Of a DNA stretch of 64,000 bases, positions 1-8,601 are shown piece by piece; position 1 is the first letter of the stretch, and each line of letters begins with the position of its first letter. Source of the stretch: Rhodococcus pyridinivorans (lineage in GTDB: Bacteria; Actinomycetota; Actinomycetes; Mycobacteriales; Mycobacteriaceae); assembly GCF_900105195.1 (NCBI RefSeq), contig NZ_FNRX01000002.1:3162001-3226000 (forward strand), given 5' to 3'. Below the pieces are notes generated by a model, which ran no database searches, had not been told where the DNA came from, and worked only from the letters and a program-made list of their open reading frames with translations. The position numbers were made by a program, and so were the translations under genes.

Positions 1-664
1 GCTGGTGCGGCGCGAGTTCGCCGTCGGGCAGACGGGCGGTCAACCACGGGTCGTCGGTGAGGACGGTGCCGGTTCCGACGATGATGGCGTCGAGCCGGCT
101 GCGCTGGTCGTGCACGCGCGCACGCGACTCGGGACCGGAGATCCACTTGCTCGTGCCGTCGGCGGCCGCGCTGCGACCGTCCATCGACGCGGCGTACTTC
201 CACGTCACGTGCGGCCGGCCGGTGTGTTGCCGGTGCAGCCATGCCCGCAGCGGGCCGCGGGCGACGGTCTCGGCACCGAGACCGGGATGCACCGTGATGC
301 CCGCGGCGCGGAGGGTGTCGGCGCCTCCCCCGGCGACGGGATTCGGATCGGCGACGGAGTAGTACACCGTCGCGATCCCCGCCTCGATGAGGGCCTGCGC
401 GCACGGGCCGGTGCGGCCGGTGTGGTTGCACGGTTCGAGGGTGACGACGGCGGTTCCGCCGCGCGCGCGTTCGCCCGCGGCCTCGAGTGCCCGGACCTCC
501 GCGTGTGGACCGCCGGGTGGTGCGGTGGCCCCGACACCTGCCACCGCGCCGTCCGTGTCGAGGATCACCGCTCCGACAGGCGGGTTGGGGCTGGTCGTGC
601 CCCGCACGGCCTCCGAGGCGTCGAGCGCGAACTGGAGGGCTTCGGCGATCTCGGGTGCGGTCAC
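1..664 (-). CDS. ribD: Bifunctional riboflavin deaminase/reductase RibD, 3' end outside window
   Basis: Riboflavin biosynthesis: deaminates the pyrimidine intermediate made from GTP and then reduces its ribose side chain. The visible 221 codons carry the N-terminal zinc deaminase domain with the HAE motif at residues 54-56 and the zinc cysteines 79 and 88 of the [11 protein letters not shown] segment. The reductase domain begins near residue 145 ([11 protein letters not shown], then [10 protein letters not shown]) and runs off the left edge. The GTG start at 664 overlaps the rpe stop as GTGA, so the two are probably translationally coupled. The order rpe-ribD is the usual actinobacterial one. 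Confidence 0.95.
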   Translation of the reverse strand, partial: MTAPEIAEALQFALDASEAVRGTTSPNPPVGAVILDTDGAVAGVGATAPPGGPHAEVRALEAAGERARGGTAVVTLEPCNHTGRTGPCAQALIEAGIATVYYSVADPNPVAGGGADTLRAAGITVHPGLGAETVARGPLRAWLHRQHTGRPHVTWKYAASMDGRSAAADGTSKWISGPESRARVHDQRSRLDAIIVGTGTVLTDDPWLTARLPDGELAPHQ

Positions 665-1344
665 GGCGCGAGCGTCAGGTGCGGGGACGCAGCCCCGGCC
701 TGCGCCCGCAGTTTGCGGACCGCCTCACCGGGATCGGCGGCGCCGTAGACGGCGGACCCGGCGACGAAGCAGTCCACACCGGCTTCCGCGGCGGCCTCGA
801 TGGTGTCGGTGTTGATGCCACCGTCGATCTCGACGAGCAGACGCAGTTCACCCGAGTCGACCAGGCGACGCACCTGACGGGCCTTGTCGAGGACGTCCGG
901 GATGAAGGACTGACCACCGAAGCCCGGCTCGACACTCATCACGAGCAGCGTGTCGAACTCCTTCAGGATCCCGAGATAGGGCTCGATGGGGGTGCCGGGC
1001 TTGACGGACAGCCCGGCCTTGCCGCCGGCCGCGCGGATGTCGCGGGCCACGGCGACCGGGTCGTCGGTCGCCTCCGCGTGGAAGGTGACGTTGTGGGCAC
1101 CGGCTTCGGCGTAGGGCGGAGCCCATCGACCGGGGTTCTCGATCATCAGGTGACAATCGAGCGGGATGTCGGTCGCCTTCAGCAGCGACTCGACGACCGG
1201 GAGACCGAGCGTCAGGTTCGGAACGAAATGGGCGTCCATGACGTCGACGTGGAGCCAGTCGGCACCGGCGACGGCCTGCGCCTCGTCGGCGAGACGAGCG
1301 AAATCCGCGGACAGGATGGACGGAGCGATCATCGGGTGGGCCAC
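661..1344 (-). CDS. rpe: Ribulose-phosphate 3-epimerase
   Basis: Interconverts ribulose 5-phosphate and xylulose 5-phosphate in the pentose phosphate pathway. The 227 residues form a single TIM barrel: [12 protein letters not shown] at the N-terminus, the metal-site segments [13 protein letters not shown] and CHLMIENP, the phosphate-binding [10 protein letters not shown] loop, and VEIDGGIN near the C-terminus. The GTG at 1344 gives the typical start [11 protein letters not shown]; an ATG at 1332 is possible. The stop overlaps the ribD start. The 163 bases to the divergent gene at 1508 must hold both promoters. Confidence 0.95.
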   Translation of the reverse strand: MAHPMIAPSILSADFARLADEAQAVAGADWLHVDVMDAHFVPNLTLGLPVVESLLKATDIPLDCHLMIENPGRWAPPYAEAGAHNVTFHAEATDDPVAVARDIRAAGGKAGLSVKPGTPIEPYLGILKEFDTLLVMSVEPGFGGQSFIPDVLDKARQVRRLVDSGELRLLVEIDGGINTDTIEAAAEAGVDCFVAGSAVYGAADPGEAVRKLRAQAGAASPHLTLAP

Positions 1345-1507
1345 AACCGACGAGTCTAGTCGGCGCCCTCCACCGGGTCGGACCTGCGTCGCACGCGCCG
1401 CACGCAGCCGAACCCGGCCGGGAATCTCCGATCTCGGGCGCATTGGTGCCACCAAGTGGCCGCAATACCCGGAAGGCTGGCAGTCACCTACGAACTCGAG
1501 GATCATC

Positions 1508-2065
1508 GTGACCGATCTCCATCACCGCGAATCCCTCCCTCCCCGTCCGGACGGATCGAACACCGTCGACACCTTCCTGATCTCCGACGGAGCAACCGAA
1601 CTCGTCGACTTCCTCGTCGCCGTCTTCGAGGCCGAGGAGGTGCCCGAAGCGCGCACCCTCGACCACGACGGGCTCCTCCTCCACTCGGAGGTGCGGGTCG
1701 GCGACTCCGTGCTCGTGGTCGCCGACCGGAAACCAGACTGGCCCTTCACCCCCGCCTTCGTACGGGTCCACGTGCACGACGTCGATGCCGTCCTCGAACG
1801 CGCCACGCAGCACGGCGCGGCGATTGTCACACGGCCTACGGACTTCTTCGGCGATGTCCTCGCCCGGTTCTCGGATCCGTCCGGCAATCTCTGGTGGATC
1901 CAGCGGCACGATCCCGGCGCCGACACATCCGCGTGGACGGACGATGCGGCAGCGGACGAGTCGGCGGACTGGTCGCACATCGCGAGTCCGGAACTCGGGT
2001 ACATCCACTCGACACTCACCGAAGCCGTTCGTACCCTGCGGGATCCACGGTCTCGCGCGGTGTGA
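1508..2065 (+). CDS. VOC (glyoxalase/bleomycin resistance) superfamily protein
   Basis: A 185-residue protein of the vicinal oxygen chelate fold. Paired beta-alpha-beta units are suggested by [20 protein letters not shown], a central [12 protein letters not shown] strand, and the C-terminal [17 protein letters not shown] motif typical of the PhnB/YdcJ-like subgroup. Beyond about residue 130 it carries an extra acidic, alanine-rich tail. The substrate is unknown. The GTG start has a GAGGATC ribosome-binding sequence just upstream. It stands alone on the plus strand between two minus-strand operons and is convergent with the PfkB kinase gene, 31 bases away. Confidence 0.8.
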   Translation: MTDLHHRESLPPRPDGSNTVDTFLISDGATELVDFLVAVFEAEEVPEARTLDHDGLLLHSEVRVGDSVLVVADRKPDWPFTPAFVRVHVHDVDAVLERATQHGAAIVTRPTDFFGDVLARFSDPSGNLWWIQRHDPGADTSAWTDDAAADESADWSHIASPELGYIHSTLTEAVRTLRDPRSRAV

Positions 2066-2096
2066 CCGGCGGTCGCCGGACCGGCGCCGCGGGTCG

Positions 2097-3026
2097 TCAG
2101 ACCAGGCGGGCGAGGGCGTCGAAACGATCGATGTCCTCGCGGTGGCAGACGTGGCTTCCGGCGGTGAGCAGTGCCGCGGTGCCGCAGGCGATCCCGAGAG
2201 CAAGCGCGTCCCGCAACGATCGTTCCTGCAGCAGTCCGACGACGAGTCCGGCGACCATGCTGTCGCCGGCGCCGACGGCGCTGCGCACCTTGGCCGCCAG
2301 GGCCGGCACCCGCACGGCCTCGTCGGCGGTCACCATGATCGCCCCGTCTGCGCCGAGCGAGACGACCACGATCTCCGTGACACCGGAGGTGACGAGTTCG
2401 CGCGCGGCCGCGATCTGCTCGTCGTCGGTGGCCAGCTCCCGCCCGGTCCACTCGCACAACTCGTCCAGGCTCGGTTTGACGAGGTAGACACCCGAATCGA
2501 TGCTGGTCAGCGCATCGCCCGACGAGTCGAGGACGAACCGCGCGCCGGCCTCGTGCGCCGCCGCCGCGATGCGTCGGACGAAGGTGCCGGGTACACCGGG
2601 CGGGAAGCTGCCGCTCGCCACCACGTACTTCGCGCCTTCGGCGACCTTCTCGAGTGTCGCGAGGCAGCGTTCCTGCTCCTCGTCCGTCAGCTCGGGACCG
2701 GGTGTGACGAAACGGTATTCCTGACCGCTGCGACGGTCGATCGCCGTGAAGCACTCTCGGGTGGACCCGGTGATCGGGACGATGTGTTCCTCGACGTCGT
2801 CGTCGTCGAGCAGACCGCTCATCTGTTCACCTCGCGCACCACCGGCCGGATAGACGGCGGCGGCCGAGGCACCGAGCACGCGCGCGACCTTCGCGACGTT
2901 CACTCCTCCCCCGCCGGCGTCGTAGAACGGTTCGTCGCAGCGGAGCTTGCGGGTGGGCACCACCGCGTCGGTGAAGGTCGTGACGTCGAGTGCCGGGTTC
3001 ATGGTCAGGGTGACGATCTCGGGCAT
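2097..3026 (-). CDS. PfkB-family sugar-phosphate kinase (6-phosphofructokinase II-like)
   Basis: A ribokinase-fold kinase of 309 residues. It has the N-terminal TMNPALDVTTF segment, the YDAGGGGVNVAKVARVLG substrate motif, and the C-terminal RSAVGAGDSMVAG motif with the catalytic aspartate and anion hole. The MNPALD start and GGGGVN motif place it in the hexose-phosphate kinase branch (PfkB, LacC, FruK). The exact substrate, fructose 6-phosphate, fructose 1-phosphate or tagatose 6-phosphate, cannot be fixed from sequence. It lies 45 bases downstream of glycerate kinase on the same strand and is probably cotranscribed, which suggests a small sugar or glycerate utilisation unit. Confidence 0.85.
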   Translation of the reverse strand: MPEIVTLTMNPALDVTTFTDAVVPTRKLRCDEPFYDAGGGGVNVAKVARVLGASAAAVYPAGGARGEQMSGLLDDDDVEEHIVPITGSTRECFTAIDRRSGQEYRFVTPGPELTDEEQERCLATLEKVAEGAKYVVASGSFPPGVPGTFVRRIAAAAHEAGARFVLDSSGDALTSIDSGVYLVKPSLDELCEWTGRELATDDEQIAAARELVTSGVTEIVVVSLGADGAIMVTADEAVRVPALAAKVRSAVGAGDSMVAGLVVGLLQERSLRDALALGIACGTAALLTAGSHVCHREDIDRFDALARLV

Positions 3027-3071
3027 GACCGGAACCCTATTCGGCCCCGGCCGGCCGCGCGCGGAACTGCA

Positions 3072-4307
3072 TCACGCCGCCGCCCGGTGCTTGCGCTTCT
3101 TCGCCCGGCCCTTGCTGCGACTCGCCACGGCGGAGCCGAGCATCAGCAGACGCATGGACCGCGCGGCGGCGTCGACGAGCAGGTCGTGACCGTTGGCGAC
3201 GGCGTCCTCGAGGCGCATCGGGACGGGGATGATCGACGCGATCGCGCCGATTCCGACGTCGTGGACGTCGCGCGCCCCCTCGCCGAGCGACCCGGCGATG
3301 GCGAGCACCGGCACCCCGGCGCGCTGGGCGCGGCGGGCGACCTCCGCGGGCACCTTGCCGCGCGGGGTCTGGACGTCGATGCTGCCTTCGGCGGTGATGA
3401 TCAGATCGGCGCGCGCGATCAGGGAGTCGAGATCGATACCGGACAGGCCGCTGTCGAGCAGCACGTCGAACCGGGAGGCGATCCGGGCGCCGATGCCCGC
3501 GGCCAGACCGGCACCGAGGCCGCCTGAGGCGCCGGTGCCCGCCCCGAACCGCACATCCAGCCCGTGTGCCCGCCCGTCCCGTTCGAGCACCTTCGCCCAG
3601 CGCTCCAGAGCGGCGGACAGCTCCTCGACCTGCGCGGGTGTCGCGCCCTTCTGCGGGCCGAAGACCCGAGCGACACCGGTCGGCCCACACAGGACGTTGT
3701 GGACGTTGCAGGCCAGGACGATCTCGGTGTCGGCGAGCGCCGGGTGCAGATCGTCGAGATCGAGACGCGCGGCGCGCGCGAGGTGCCGTCCCCCGTCGGG
3801 CAGTTCGTGGCTGTCGGCGTCGAGGATCCGGGCGCCGAGTGCTCGCAGTGCCCCGGCTCCGCCGTCGCTGGTGCCCGAGTCGCCGCAGCCGATGACGATG
3901 CGGCGGATGCCGTCGTCGAGTGCCGCGGCAACGAGTTCACCGACCCCGCGGGTGGTGGTGGCACCGGGATCACGGCGATCGGTGGGCACGAGACGAAGGC
4001 CGGCGGCCGAGGCCATCTCGACGACCGCCGTCCCGCGGGTGACACCACCGAGACGCGCCCAGCTCGCCCGCACCGGCTCGCCGACGGGACCGGTCACGGT
4101 GACCGAGACGAGCGTGCCGCCGGTGGCCTCGGCAAGGATCTCGGCGGTGCCCTCCCCACCGTCCGGAACAGGCACGAGGTCGACGGCGGCGCACGGCAGA
4201 GCCCGGCGGACTCCCGCACCGATCGCAGCGGCGACGCTGCGCGCATCGAGACTCTCCTTGAAACCGCTGGGTGCGACGAGCACGCGATGAGGAACCTTCA
4301 AAGCCAT
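3072..4307 (-). CDS. Glycerate kinase (GarK/GlxK type)
   Basis: Phosphorylates D-glycerate; this family usually makes 2-phosphoglycerate. The 411 residues carry the family signatures in order: LVAPSGFKESLDA, VPVPDGGEGTAEIL, VIGCGDSGTSDGGAGALRAL, GAGTGASGGLGAG and TAEGSIDVQTPRGK. It is about 30 residues longer than most family members because of a basic, alanine-rich C-terminal tail (SRSKGRAKKRKHRAAA). The chosen ATG begins MALKVPHRVLVAPSGF; the frame stays open upstream, but only as an unrelated reading of the permease gene. The preceding gene on this strand is an anion permease 62 bases away, which could supply the substrate. That link is inference. Confidence 0.9.
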   Translation of the reverse strand: MALKVPHRVLVAPSGFKESLDARSVAAAIGAGVRRALPCAAVDLVPVPDGGEGTAEILAEATGGTLVSVTVTGPVGEPVRASWARLGGVTRGTAVVEMASAAGLRLVPTDRRDPGATTTRGVGELVAAALDDGIRRIVIGCGDSGTSDGGAGALRALGARILDADSHELPDGGRHLARAARLDLDDLHPALADTEIVLACNVHNVLCGPTGVARVFGPQKGATPAQVEELSAALERWAKVLERDGRAHGLDVRFGAGTGASGGLGAGLAAGIGARIASRFDVLLDSGLSGIDLDSLIARADLIITAEGSIDVQTPRGKVPAEVARRAQRAGVPVLAIAGSLGEGARDVHDVGIGAIASIIPVPMRLEDAVANGHDLLVDAAARSMRLLMLGSAVASRSKGRAKKRKHRAAA

Positions 4308-4369
4308 GACGACTCCGATCGTGAAACGGGACAGACCGTGGAACGGGACAACGGGGGAGGGAACAGGGA

Positions 4370-5872
4370 TCAGACGAACAGCGACAGGCCGAGCAGCGGC
4401 CAGACGAACCACGCGAACAACAGGACCAGCGCGGCGAGGAGCGGGCCGAGCCGCGCTGCCAGGCGCAACAGGTCGGAGGTCGAGTAGGTGGATGTGCCGG
4501 GCACGTCCGCGAACAGCGTCACGGGCTTGGCCGACGACGGCAGGGTGTGGCAGAAGCCTGCGGCGGCCGTCGAGACGAAGGCCGCGGCGAGCGGATCGAC
4601 ACCTGCGCTCGGGGCGAGTGCCACCACGACGGGAACGAGAACGGCGGAACGGGCCGAGCGCGACTGGATGACCAGGTGCGCCGCAGCGGAGATCACGACC
4701 ACGACGACCACGAACAACGGACCGGCACCCTCTCCGCGCGAGGTGAGCGGGCCGAAAGCCGTCGATGCGAGCCAGTCCGCCGCGCCGCTCGTCGTCAGCG
4801 CGGTACCGATCGACAGCGTTGCCGCCATGAACAGCAGCAGAGGCCACGGCACGGTCTTCAGCGCAGGCGCGAGACGCACGGAGCCGTACCGCGGGGAGGT
4901 CGCGACGAGCGCACCGAGCAGCGCCACCACCGTCGGGTGGATGCCGTGTACGGGTTCGGTGCACCACAGCACCATCACCACGACCAGCAGAAGGGCGGCG
5001 CGGGATTCGGCGACGAAGAGCGGCCCGCAGACCGGGGTGTCGGCCTGCGCGCCGATGTCGGCGGCGGTGACGGTGAGGCGTCCGCGCCGATCGTCGGTGG
5101 AGGTGAACAGCAGCAGCACCAGTTCGGCGGCGGCGTGCGACGAGACGATCGCCAGCGGCAGGCCGAGGATCATCCAGGTCGCGAAGTCGAATCCGGTGCC
5201 GGTCGCCGTGACGAGGATCTGCGAGGTGATCAGGTGCGCACCGGCGCCGAGCAGCGACGCCACCGCCGACAGCAGGATCACCGTGGGGAAGAGCAACGCG
5301 AGTGCTCGCACCAGTCGTGGCCGGTCTGCGAGGACCGTCGCGAGCGCGACGAACACCGGGAGCACCAGTGCGGCGCGACCGGAGGTCGACGGGACCGCGA
5401 ACGCGGTGACGATCAGCGCGGCCGTCACCAGGTGCACGAGCGCCCGCGGGCTGTGCGCCCCCGTCACCAGGAAGGCCGCGCCCCGCGTCGCCAAACCCGA
5501 GGACGCGACACCGGAGGCGATCACGAAAGCGGACAACAGGAGCCACACGACGTCGTCGCCGAGGGTCGCGAACAGTGCCTCCGCGTCGATGACCCCGACG
5601 ACCGTGAGGGCCGCGGCAGCGCCGAGCGCCACATAGGTGTCGTCGATCCTCGTGAACACCCACAGCCAGACGGCCACGACGAACACGATCATGGTGACGG
5701 CGGCCGGAGGCGTCAGGTCGGGGTCGGTGCGCGTGAGATACACGAGGAGACCGACGGTGCCGGCGAGTATCCCGACCGCGACGATCCGGCCGGGCGTCGG
5801 GGCGGTGTGTCTGCGCGGCGGACGCTGCTGTGGCGCAACGGAGCTCGGCGGGACGGTGGCGTGGAAGGTCAT
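4370..5872 (-). CDS. DASS/SLC13-type anion permease
   Basis: An integral membrane transporter of 500 residues with roughly twelve hydrophobic segments, first near residues 30-48 and last near 475-498. The fold looks like the divalent anion:sodium symporter (ArsB/NhaD) superfamily, with two similar halves: VWLLLSAFVIASGVASSG in the first, and WPLLLFMAATLSIGTALTTSG with FCHTLPSSAKPVTLF in the second. The transported anion, a dicarboxylate, glycerate or sulfate, cannot be told. Its ATG overlaps the response-regulator stop as ATGA, so the permease is the last gene of the two-component operon and may be a target of that system. Confidence 0.75.
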   Translation of the reverse strand: MTFHATVPPSSVAPQQRPPRRHTAPTPGRIVAVGILAGTVGLLVYLTRTDPDLTPPAAVTMIVFVVAVWLWVFTRIDDTYVALGAAAALTVVGVIDAEALFATLGDDVVWLLLSAFVIASGVASSGLATRGAAFLVTGAHSPRALVHLVTAALIVTAFAVPSTSGRAALVLPVFVALATVLADRPRLVRALALLFPTVILLSAVASLLGAGAHLITSQILVTATGTGFDFATWMILGLPLAIVSSHAAAELVLLLFTSTDDRRGRLTVTAADIGAQADTPVCGPLFVAESRAALLLVVVMVLWCTEPVHGIHPTVVALLGALVATSPRYGSVRLAPALKTVPWPLLLFMAATLSIGTALTTSGAADWLASTAFGPLTSRGEGAGPLFVVVVVVISAAAHLVIQSRSARSAVLVPVVVALAPSAGVDPLAAAFVSTAAAGFCHTLPSSAKPVTLFADVPGTSTYSTSDLLRLAARLGPLLAALVLLFAWFVWPLLGLSLFV

Positions 5873-6531
5873 CGCAACCGGTACCCCGCTCCGCGGATCG
5901 TCTCGACCCGGTCTCCCCCGATCTTGTTGCGCAGTGCGCGCACGTAGACGTCGACGACGTTGGACGCGGGATCGAAGTCGTATCCCCACACGTGCCCGAG
6001 GATCTGTTCGCGGGAGAGCACCTGCCCGCGGTGACGCAGGAAGACCTCGAACAGGGCGAACTCGCGGCTGGTGAGATCGGCGCTCTCCCCTGCGATCTCG
6101 GCGCGTCGGGCCCGCAGGTCCAGAGCCATGTCGCCGTCGCGGATCACCGCTGCCGGATCGGCAGCCGAGCTGCTGTCGCCGATGCGCAACCGGATGCGGG
6201 CGAGCAGTTCGGCGAACTGGAACGGTTTGCTCACATAGTCGTTGGCACCGCCCTCGAGCCCCGCGACGGTATCGGTGACGCTGTCTCGCGCGGTCAGCAC
6301 GATCACGGGGGTCCGCACACCTTCACCGCGCAACCTCTCGAGGACGGTGAAGCCGTCCATGCGGGGCAACCCGATGTCGAGGATCACCAGATCGAAGGCG
6401 CCACTGCGAGCGAGCATCAGGGCGGTCTCGCCGTCGGTGGCGTCGGTGGTGGTGTATCCCGCTGCGCGCAGCCCCTTCTCGAGGAAGGCGGTGATGCGGG
6501 TGTCGTCTTCGGCGATGAGGATTCTGCTCAC
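5869..6531 (-). CDS. OmpR/PhoB-family response regulator
   Basis: A DNA-binding response regulator of 220 residues. The receiver domain covers about residues 1-118, with acidic pocket E8-D9-D10, phospho-acceptor D52 in LVILDIGLPRMDG, and the lysine of YVSKPFQ. The winged-helix domain follows from about residue 130, with RRAEIAGESADLTSREFALFEVF and a C-terminal NVVDVYVRALRNKIG recognition region. The GTG start overlaps the kinase stop as GTGA and its own stop overlaps the permease start, so kinase, regulator and permease are translationally linked. It is the partner of the kinase just upstream; its regulon is not visible. Confidence 0.93.
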   Translation of the reverse strand: MSRILIAEDDTRITAFLEKGLRAAGYTTTDATDGETALMLARSGAFDLVILDIGLPRMDGFTVLERLRGEGVRTPVIVLTARDSVTDTVAGLEGGANDYVSKPFQFAELLARIRLRIGDSSSAADPAAVIRDGDMALDLRARRAEIAGESADLTSREFALFEVFLRHRGQVLSREQILGHVWGYDFDPASNVVDVYVRALRNKIGGDRVETIRGAGYRLR

Positions 6532-8126
6532 TGCGATGCGGTCCTTCGAGTCTCGGCTGTACCGGGGGAACCGGCCGTGCCGGTCGTGCCGGTCGTGCCG
6601 GTGGTTCCTGCGGGGTCTCGTAGGGGGAGGTCGATGCCGAAGGTCGCGCCGTGCCCGACCGCGCTCTCGACCCAAGCCGAGCCGTGGTGCGCGTCGGCGA
6701 TGGCGCGGACGATGGCGAGTCCGAGACCCGCCCCGCCTCGTTCGGCGGCGGGTCCGTGCCGGTCACCGGGGACGGTGCGTCCGCGGCGGAAGCGTTCGAA
6801 GATGCGTGCCGCGTCGTCCGGAGCGACCCCGGGTCCGGTGTCCCGGACCCAGATCCGGAGGTGCTCGGTGCCGTCGTGCTCGACGAAGACGGATCCGAGC
6901 TGGATGACGTCCCCAGGGTGGGTGTGCGTGACAGCATTGGTCGCGTACTGCAGCACGGCCTGGGTGACGCGTTGGGCGTCGATGTCGGCCATGCCCTCGG
7001 CGATCTCCATGAGCTGCCAGTCGCGGGTGCCGAGCATCTGCGCCTTGGCCTCGACGTCGAGCATGAGGTCGGTGACGTCGACCGGTCGTCGCTGCACGAA
7101 GTCGGGGCGCTCGGCCTTGGCGAGGACGAGCAGGTCGGTGACGATCCGCGCCATCCGGTCGAGTTCGTCCTCGACGAGCCGGATCGTCTCCTCGCGCGTC
7201 GCGTCGTCGGCGTGACCGAGATCCATGAGTTCGAGGTGCCCGCGGATCACGGTGATCGGTGTCCGCAGTTCGTGGCCGGCGTCGTCGACGAACTGCTGCT
7301 GCGTGGTGTAGGCCTGTTCGAGGCGGTCGAGCATCGAGTTGAAGGTCTGTGCCAGTGCGGCGATGTCGTCGCGTCCGTGCACGGGCACCCGACTCGTCAG
7401 ATCCTTCTCGCCGATGGCGGCGGCCACCTCGCGCACCTGGCGGATCGGGGCGAGGATCTGTCCCGCGACCAGCCAGCCGATGATCGCCGTGAGACCGAGG
7501 CCGCCGATCGCGACCAGTCCGATGGTGCGGGCGGTGTCGGCGACCTTCGCGCGCTGCTCGGCGGTGAACACGGCGACGATCAGCGCGCCCCGGTCGTCGC
7601 CGGAGGTGACGTCGGCGCGGGCCCAGCGCATCTGTCCACCGTCCACCTCGTGGACGCCCGAGCCGGTGGGGGCGTTGAGGATGCGCTCGAACATCACACC
7701 GTCCTCGGTGAGGTTCGCCGGCAGGTCGGGCCGGTCCACCGCGATACGGCGGTCGAAGAGCAGCGAACCGTCGACGACGCCGACGATCACCTCGCCCTCC
7801 GAGGTGTGCTGGCGGTTGAGATAGACCTCGAGCATCCGCTCCACGGAGGTGAACGGGAACGTCGTGGTGGGGTCGACGCCCTCGGCGGCGAATGCCCGGA
7901 ATTCGTCGATCTCCTGAGTGATGTCGGCATTCGCATCTCGGTCGACGTGGTTGAGGAGCAGCACCCGCGCGGTGACGACGACGGCGACGAGCGCGACGGC
8001 CGTGGTCAGCAGGATCCAGCTGAGGATGCGCCACCGGGCAGGGAGAGCGGATCCGCGACCGGGGTGAGGGATGCGGAGGTGACCGGCGCGCTCCGTCCCG
8101 GCCGGCTTCCCGGACTCAGTCGTCAT
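6528..8126 (-). CDS. Membrane sensor histidine kinase
   Basis: A kinase of 532 residues: transmembrane helix about 33-58, an extracytoplasmic sensor region about 60-198, a second helix about 201-222, HAMP, HisKA with phospho-acceptor H285 in DAGHELRTP, and an ATPase domain with QYATNAVTHT, DTGPGV and GGAGLGLAIVRAIADAHHG. This is the architecture of MprB/CssS-like actinobacterial kinases. The C-terminal tail has a short Gly-Thr-Thr repeat, encoded by a 9-base tandem repeat near 6570-6600. The ATG at 8126 lies 11 bases inside the end of the upstream acidic-protein gene, so the four genes from 8487 down to 4370 appear to form one operon. Confidence 0.92.
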   Translation of the reverse strand: MTTESGKPAGTERAGHLRIPHPGRGSALPARWRILSWILLTTAVALVAVVVTARVLLLNHVDRDANADITQEIDEFRAFAAEGVDPTTTFPFTSVERMLEVYLNRQHTSEGEVIVGVVDGSLLFDRRIAVDRPDLPANLTEDGVMFERILNAPTGSGVHEVDGGQMRWARADVTSGDDRGALIVAVFTAEQRAKVADTARTIGLVAIGGLGLTAIIGWLVAGQILAPIRQVREVAAAIGEKDLTSRVPVHGRDDIAALAQTFNSMLDRLEQAYTTQQQFVDDAGHELRTPITVIRGHLELMDLGHADDATREETIRLVEDELDRMARIVTDLLVLAKAERPDFVQRRPVDVTDLMLDVEAKAQMLGTRDWQLMEIAEGMADIDAQRVTQAVLQYATNAVTHTHPGDVIQLGSVFVEHDGTEHLRIWVRDTGPGVAPDDAARIFERFRRGRTVPGDRHGPAAERGGAGLGLAIVRAIADAHHGSAWVESAVGHGATFGIDLPLRDPAGTTGTTGTTGTAGSPGTAETRRTASQ

Positions 8127-8487
8127 CGTCGTCCCAGTCGTCGTCCCAGTCGTCGTCCCACTCGACCTGAGGGGTCGGCAGGGGCTGACGCGCGACGTCG
8201 GACCAGCCCGGATCGGGAACCGGGGCCGGCACGACGGCAGGCGGGGATGTCTGCGTGCCGGGGACCGACGGTGCGGACGCCGACTCCTGCTCGGGTTCGG
8301 GTCGTACCTCGGGCGCCTCGGCCCCGGGGGACGGCGCCGCGGGCTCGGTCGTGGTCGGCACGACGGAGACGGTGACCGATGCATCACCGATCTCGGGGGA
8401 GCCCGCCGGTCGTGTCAGGGCCTGGCTCCCCCACGCGAGGGCCGCCGGGATCAGCAGCAGCGCTGCGATCACGAGCATGCGTTTCAT
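8116..8487 (-). CDS. Small exported or anchored acidic protein with WDDD repeats
   Basis: A 123-residue protein of no recognised family. It starts MKRMLVIAALLLIPAALAWG, an N-terminal hydrophobic helix that reads as a signal peptide or anchor. A long Pro/Ala/Ser/Glu-rich disordered stretch follows. It ends in a tail of about 15 residues made of (W)DDD units encoded by a 12-base tandem repeat near 8125-8160. Two more in-frame ATGs, at 8496 and 8508, could also serve. The end overlaps the kinase gene by 11 bases, so it should be made together with the two-component system. A cation-binding or signalling accessory role outside the membrane is only a guess. Confidence 0.7.
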   Translation of the reverse strand: MKRMLVIAALLLIPAALAWGSQALTRPAGSPEIGDASVTVSVVPTTTEPAAPSPGAEAPEVRPEPEQESASAPSVPGTQTSPPAVVPAPVPDPGWSDVARQPLPTPQVEWDDDWDDDWDDDDD

Positions 8488-8601
8488 CACCGGCATGGAG
8501 AACAGCATCCTGCACCGGAGTGAATCGATCGTGAAGACCGGATGAGAAGACTTTCATCTTCCCCGGCGCCGGACACGACGATCCGTGTCCGGCGGTCGCG
8601 A

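Noticed and set aside
4308..5663. In-frame upstream extension of glycerate kinase reading through the permease gene
   Set aside because: The extension is Arg/Gly/Ala-rich nonsense. The kinase family start fits the ATG at 4307, and the permease frame has clear membrane helices.
8125..8165. 12-base tandem repeats as a CRISPR-like array
   Set aside because: They are coding (WDDD units) and contiguous with no spacers.
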